Assembly: GCA_004556985.1 (NCBI GenBank)
Contig: SFFC01000097.1
Location: forward strand, 1 to 8,749
DNA: 8,749 nucleotides
From: Clostridiales bacterium
Lineage (GTDB): Bacteria > Bacillota > Clostridia > Christensenellales > Aristaeellaceae
Reading direction: 5' to 3'
Every line of letters starts with the position of its first letter. The stretch's first letter is position 1. The notes beneath the pieces are model-generated. The model searched no databases and was not told the origin of the DNA. It saw only the letters and a list, made by a program, of their open reading frames with translations. The position numbers were made by a program, and so were the translations under genes. Shown in pieces: positions 5,966 to 8,749 of this stretch.

Positions 5966-6988
5966 ATGGGCAAATATATCGCCAAGCGCATCGGATACAT
6001 GGCGCTGGTGTTTCTCATCGTATCGTTTTTGATGTTCGCGCTCTACAATCTGATCCCGTCGGATCCGGCGCGCGCGCAGCTGGAGGCGCAGAAGACGAGC
6101 CTCAAGCCGGATCAGTATGAAGAGATGTATCAGCAGCTGCGCAAGCAGATGGGTCTGGACGATCCGCTGCTGATCCGCTACGCCCGCTGGATGGGCCTGT
6201 GGCCGGATGTGGGTGACGAGGGCTTCAATGGACTGCTTCAGGGCAACTTCGGCTATTCCCAGTTCTTCAAGCAGGAGGTGACCGCCGTCATCTCCGCGCC
6301 GATGAAGAACACGATCTTCATCAATATCTTTTCGACGATCCTCGCGCTGGGCATCACGATCCCGCTGGGCATCTACTGCGCCGTGCATAAGGGACGCAAG
6401 ATCGACAACGGCGTGCAGGTCGTCACGATGCTGGGTTATAGCCTGCCGATCTATATCATTTCGCTGATCTTCATGTATTTCTTCTGCGTTCACTGGCGCA
6501 TCTTCCCGATTTCCGGCACGAAGACGGCTGGCGCGATCTACGCGACACGTTGGGATGAATTCATCGACATGCTCTATCACGTCACGCTGCCGGTCATCGT
6601 CATGACGTTTGCCTCGCTGGGCGGCATGACGCGCTACGTCCGCAGCGCGATGATCGACGCGCTGAGCATGGATTACATCCGCACGGCGCGCGCCAAGGGC
6701 CTGCGCGAGAAGGTTGTGATCTATTCCCATGCCTGGCGCAACGCGCTGCTGCCGGTCATCACCTCGATCATCGGCTGGTTCATCAGCATCTTTTCCGGCT
6801 CCGTCATTATCGAGAACACGTTCTCCCTCAACGGCATGGGCAAGCTCTATTGGACGGGCCTCAACAACCTCGACTTTGAGCTGGTGCTCGCCATTCAGAT
6901 GTTCTATACGGTCGTTTCGCTCATCGGCTCCCTGCTGATGGACATCAGCTATGGCCTGGTCGATCCGCGCGTGCGTGTGGACAAGTAA
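5966..6988 (+). CDS. Opp/Dpp-type ABC transporter permease, B subunit
   Basis: The 340-residue membrane protein matches the DppB/OppB class in length and layout. It has an N-terminal helix right after a KRIGYM start (about residues 8-29), then an extracytoplasmic region (30-108) with the DPLLIRY and GNFGYSQF segments that precede the core. Further helices follow near 116-138, 150-176, 203-222, 262-283 and 306-326. The cytoplasmic EAA loop that docks the ATPase is visible as YIRTARAKG (237-245) and HAWRNALLPV (255-264). The C-terminus ends in DPRVRVD, typical for B subunits. It would form the channel heterodimer with the next gene product, whose start lies 12 bases after this stop with AAGGAGG between them. 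The transported ligand is not evident. Class assignment is firm. Confidence 0.93.
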   Translation: MGKYIAKRIGYMALVFLIVSFLMFALYNLIPSDPARAQLEAQKTSLKPDQYEEMYQQLRKQMGLDDPLLIRYARWMGLWPDVGDEGFNGLLQGNFGYSQFFKQEVTAVISAPMKNTIFINIFSTILALGITIPLGIYCAVHKGRKIDNGVQVVTMLGYSLPIYIISLIFMYFFCVHWRIFPISGTKTAGAIYATRWDEFIDMLYHVTLPVIVMTFASLGGMTRYVRSAMIDALSMDYIRTARAKGLREKVVIYSHAWRNALLPVITSIIGWFISIFSGSVIIENTFSLNGMGKLYWTGLNNLDFELVLAIQMFYTVVSLIGSLLMDISYGLVDPRVRVDK

Positions 6989-7000
6989 GGAGGAAGAGAC

Positions 7001-8749
7001 ATGAGCAATAAGAAAAAGGAATTCTTCCTCGTCCGCTGGTTCAAGCGCTGCGTTTTGGGCGACCGAGCGGAGGTCTCCTTTGAAGACGAAGAGAAGATTC
7101 AGACGCCGATGCGCGCGATGGTGTCGAGTTTTGTGCATAAGCCGCTGGCGATGATGGGCCTGATCGTCTTCCTGGCGATCTTCGTGTTCGTGATCGTCGG
7201 CCCGCATTACTGGCCGCTCGATCTCTCCGACCAGGACAGCTCGCTGACCAACCTGCCGCCTTCCAATGACATGATGGCCGTGCCGGACGCGCTGCTCAAG
7301 GCGGGCATCGCGGATATCACCGCAGGCAACACCTACGGCATTGGCATCGCCGAGGACGGCGAGCTCTACATCTGGGGACATACCAAGATCACCGACAAGA
7401 TCGACATGGCCGACATCCCGCAGGAGGTGCTGGATGCGGACATTGTCGCCGTCGCCGCGGGTACGGATCATGCCGTCGCGCTCGCTGAGGACGGGCAGGT
7501 CTATGTCTGGGGCAACACGAGGCTCCAGCAGGACAAGTTCTCCTCCGATATGACGAAGGCGATGAAGAAGGGCGGCGACGCCTGGGAGGTCGTCCAGCTG
7601 GAGGCGAGCAACCAGTTCTCCGCGATTGTGACCTCCGACGGCAACCTCTATCTCTGGGGCAACGGCAACATGGCCGACATCAAGCTGCGCTCCAAATACG
7701 AGGGCAAGATCGCCAAGGTCGCGCTGACCGACAACGAATACATCGCCTTGCTGACGGATGGCACCGTCGCCTACACCGGCTACAAGGACAAGAACTCCCC
7801 CTTCGCCAAGATTCCGGCGGAGCTCAAGGGCAAGACCGTCGTGGACATCGCCTCGACGAGCAAGAGCGTCGCAGCCATCACGGAGGACGGGCAGATCGTT
7901 GTCTGGGGCAACGCGACCAAGGGCGAGGCCGATGTACCGGAGCTCTCCAGCAAGCCGGTGCACCTCTACGGCGGCCGCTACCACTATACGGCGCTGCTGG
8001 AAAACGGCGACGTCGTCTCCTGGGGCAACAACAAGTATCACCAGATTGACGTGCCGGACGCCGTCAACAGCGCCGACAACATCGAGCGCATCTTCGTGAG
8101 CAACTATCAGAACTACGCGCTGGGCAGCGACGGCAAGCTCTACACCTGGGGCCTGAAGGGCTTCACGCTGGGCACCGACAGCCTCGGCCGCGACATGCTC
8201 ACGCGAATCGTCAACGGCGGCCGCGTGACGATGACCGTCGGCGCGATCTCGGTTGTCATCGCGACCATCCTGGGCGTGCTCTTCGGCGGACTGGCCGGCT
8301 ATTTCGGCGGCCATCTGGATATCCTGATCATGCGTATCGCGGAGATCGTCGGCGGCCTGCCGTTCATCCCGTTCGCGATGATCCTCTCCGCCGTCATCGG
8401 CACGCGGCTTGACATCATGGTCGTGCTCGGCGTGCTCTCCTGGGTGCCGACCTGCCGCCTCGTGCGCGCGCAGATCCTGGCCCAGCGCGAGATGGAATAC
8501 GTCACCGCCGCCAAGGCCATGGGCATCCGCGAGGGCACGATCGTCTTCAGGCACATCCTGCCCAACGTCGTCTCCCTGCTGATCGTCTCCATGACGCTCG
8601 ACTTTGCAACCTGCATGCTGACGGAATCCACGCTGTCCTACCTGGGCTTCGGCATTCCGCTGCCCACGCCGACGTGGGGCAACCTGCTCAATGGCGCGAA
8701 CAACTCCATCGTCATCCAGCAGTACTGGTGGCAGTGGGTGTTCCCGGCG
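7001..8749 (+). CDS. Opp/Dpp-type ABC permease C subunit with an inserted RCC1 beta-propeller (3' end outside window)
   Basis: The frame is open from ATG 7001 (AAGGAGG 7 bases upstream) to the window edge, 583 residues with no stop. Residues 1-87 are the normal OppC/DppC N-terminus: a basic cytoplasmic start, one helix (48-67), then an outer segment ending in LTNLPPS, as usual just before HPxGTD. In place of the few linking residues come about 300 residues with seven RCC1-like repeats. At 388 the permease resumes exactly at its conserved motif FTLGTDSLGRDML and continues with helices near 412-432, 436-463 and 470-482, the EAA loop (YVTAAKAMGI 500-509, RHILPN 517-522) and TESTLSYLGFGIPLP (541-555). 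Family members are usually about 300 residues; about 50 more residues are expected past the edge. It should pair with the 5966-6988 product. The transporter core looks intact. The propeller must lie outside the membrane. Confidence 0.93.
   Translation, partial: MSNKKKEFFLVRWFKRCVLGDRAEVSFEDEEKIQTPMRAMVSSFVHKPLAMMGLIVFLAIFVFVIVGPHYWPLDLSDQDSSLTNLPPSNDMMAVPDALLKAGIADITAGNTYGIGIAEDGELYIWGHTKITDKIDMADIPQEVLDADIVAVAAGTDHAVALAEDGQVYVWGNTRLQQDKFSSDMTKAMKKGGDAWEVVQLEASNQFSAIVTSDGNLYLWGNGNMADIKLRSKYEGKIAKVALTDNEYIALLTDGTVAYTGYKDKNSPFAKIPAELKGKTVVDIASTSKSVAAITEDGQIVVWGNATKGEADVPELSSKPVHLYGGRYHYTALLENGDVVSWGNNKYHQIDVPDAVNSADNIERIFVSNYQNYALGSDGKLYTWGLKGFTLGTDSLGRDMLTRIVNGGRVTMTVGAISVVIATILGVLFGGLAGYFGGHLDILIMRIAEIVGGLPFIPFAMILSAVIGTRLDIMVVLGVLSWVPTCRLVRAQILAQREMEYVTAAKAMGIREGTIVFRHILPNVVSLLIVSMTLDFATCMLTESTLSYLGFGIPLPTPTWGNLLNGANNSIVIQQYWWQWVFPA
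7304..8152 (+). other. Seven RCC1-like repeats, predicted complete beta-propeller inserted in the permease
   Basis: Each repeat has a hydrophobic strand (V-x-x-I/A-A-G type), a second strand, a DG or NG turn and a Y-x-W-G end. Turns are at residues 119-120, 164-165, 213-214, 253-254, 296-297, 335-336 and 377-378. The ends are WG at 125-126, 170-171, 219-220, TG at 259-260, and WG at 302-303, 341-342 and 383-384. Spacings are 45, 49, 40, 43, 39 and 42 residues. Several linkers carry the IP/VP element seen between RCC1 blades (DIPQEV, KIPAEL, DVPELS, DVPDAV). Seven is the blade count of RCC1. The fourth repeat is degenerate (YTGY). Codon use matches the flanking permease, so there is no sign of recent acquisition. 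In other proteins RCC1-type propellers mediate binding; the ligand here is unknown. Confidence 0.9.

Noticed and set aside
7304..8152. Separate RCC1 gene or assembly join instead of an in-frame insertion
   Set aside because: The frame is continuous from 7001 to the edge, both permease halves are intact with the motif resuming precisely, no SD plus start is seen at the junctions, and codon use does not change across them.
5855..8554. 899-codon open frame on the minus strand
   Set aside because: It lies opposite two clear permease genes and crosses their boundary and the leader. It reads as a low-complexity D/H/R/A/V-rich product, as expected from the antisense of GC-rich codon-biased genes, and shows no recognisable domain.

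Overview
The window is GC-rich, with strong AGGAGG-type ribosome binding sites, Clostridia-style signal peptides and all real genes on the + strand. It looks like a chromosomal piece of a high-GC member of the Bacillota (a Clostridia-like, probably anaerobic bacterium). The lineage is inferred from gene style only; no rRNA, tRNA, phage, IS or CRISPR sequence is visible.

Region 1 (1-3225) holds the tail of an unidentified gene (stop at 75-77), a GT-C membrane glycosyltransferase of the PIG-V type (74-1354), a TVP38/TMEM64 (VTT/DedA-like) membrane protein (1394-2158) and an Ldh-family dehydrogenase very like E. coli YiaK/DlgD (2215-3225). Gaps are short (-4, 39 and 56 bases), so these could be one transcript, although their functions do not form an obvious pathway.

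Region 2 (3226-3758) is an AT-rich control region and a 75-residue Cro/CI-type regulator gene. A near-ideal housekeeping promoter (TTGACA, 17-base spacer, TATGAT) is followed by two 17-base operator-like dyads of the same design (GGTTAA-N5-TTAACC and GGTGAA-N5-TTAACC) with equivalent positions 31 bases apart. The regulator gene starts just downstream, and no convincing second promoter is seen before the next genes.

Region 3 (3759-8749) is an Opp/Dpp-type ABC uptake operon: a 631-residue family 5 solute-binding protein, a leader with a strong intrinsic terminator that probably lowers expression of what follows, a DppB/OppB-type permease and a DppC/OppC-type permease that runs off the right edge. 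The ATPase genes would be expected beyond the edge.

The standout observation is in the last gene. The OppC-type permease carries about 300 extra residues between its first membrane helix and the conserved GTDSLGRD motif. They form seven RCC1-like repeats (DG turn followed by a WG at a mean spacing of about 43 residues), which predicts a complete seven-bladed beta-propeller on the outer face of the membrane, where the binding protein docks. The partner binding protein has an ordinary type I signal peptide and no lipobox cysteine. A propeller-decorated permease that helps capture a non-lipidated binding protein, or that binds something else outside the cell, is a testable idea; I know of no characterised example.
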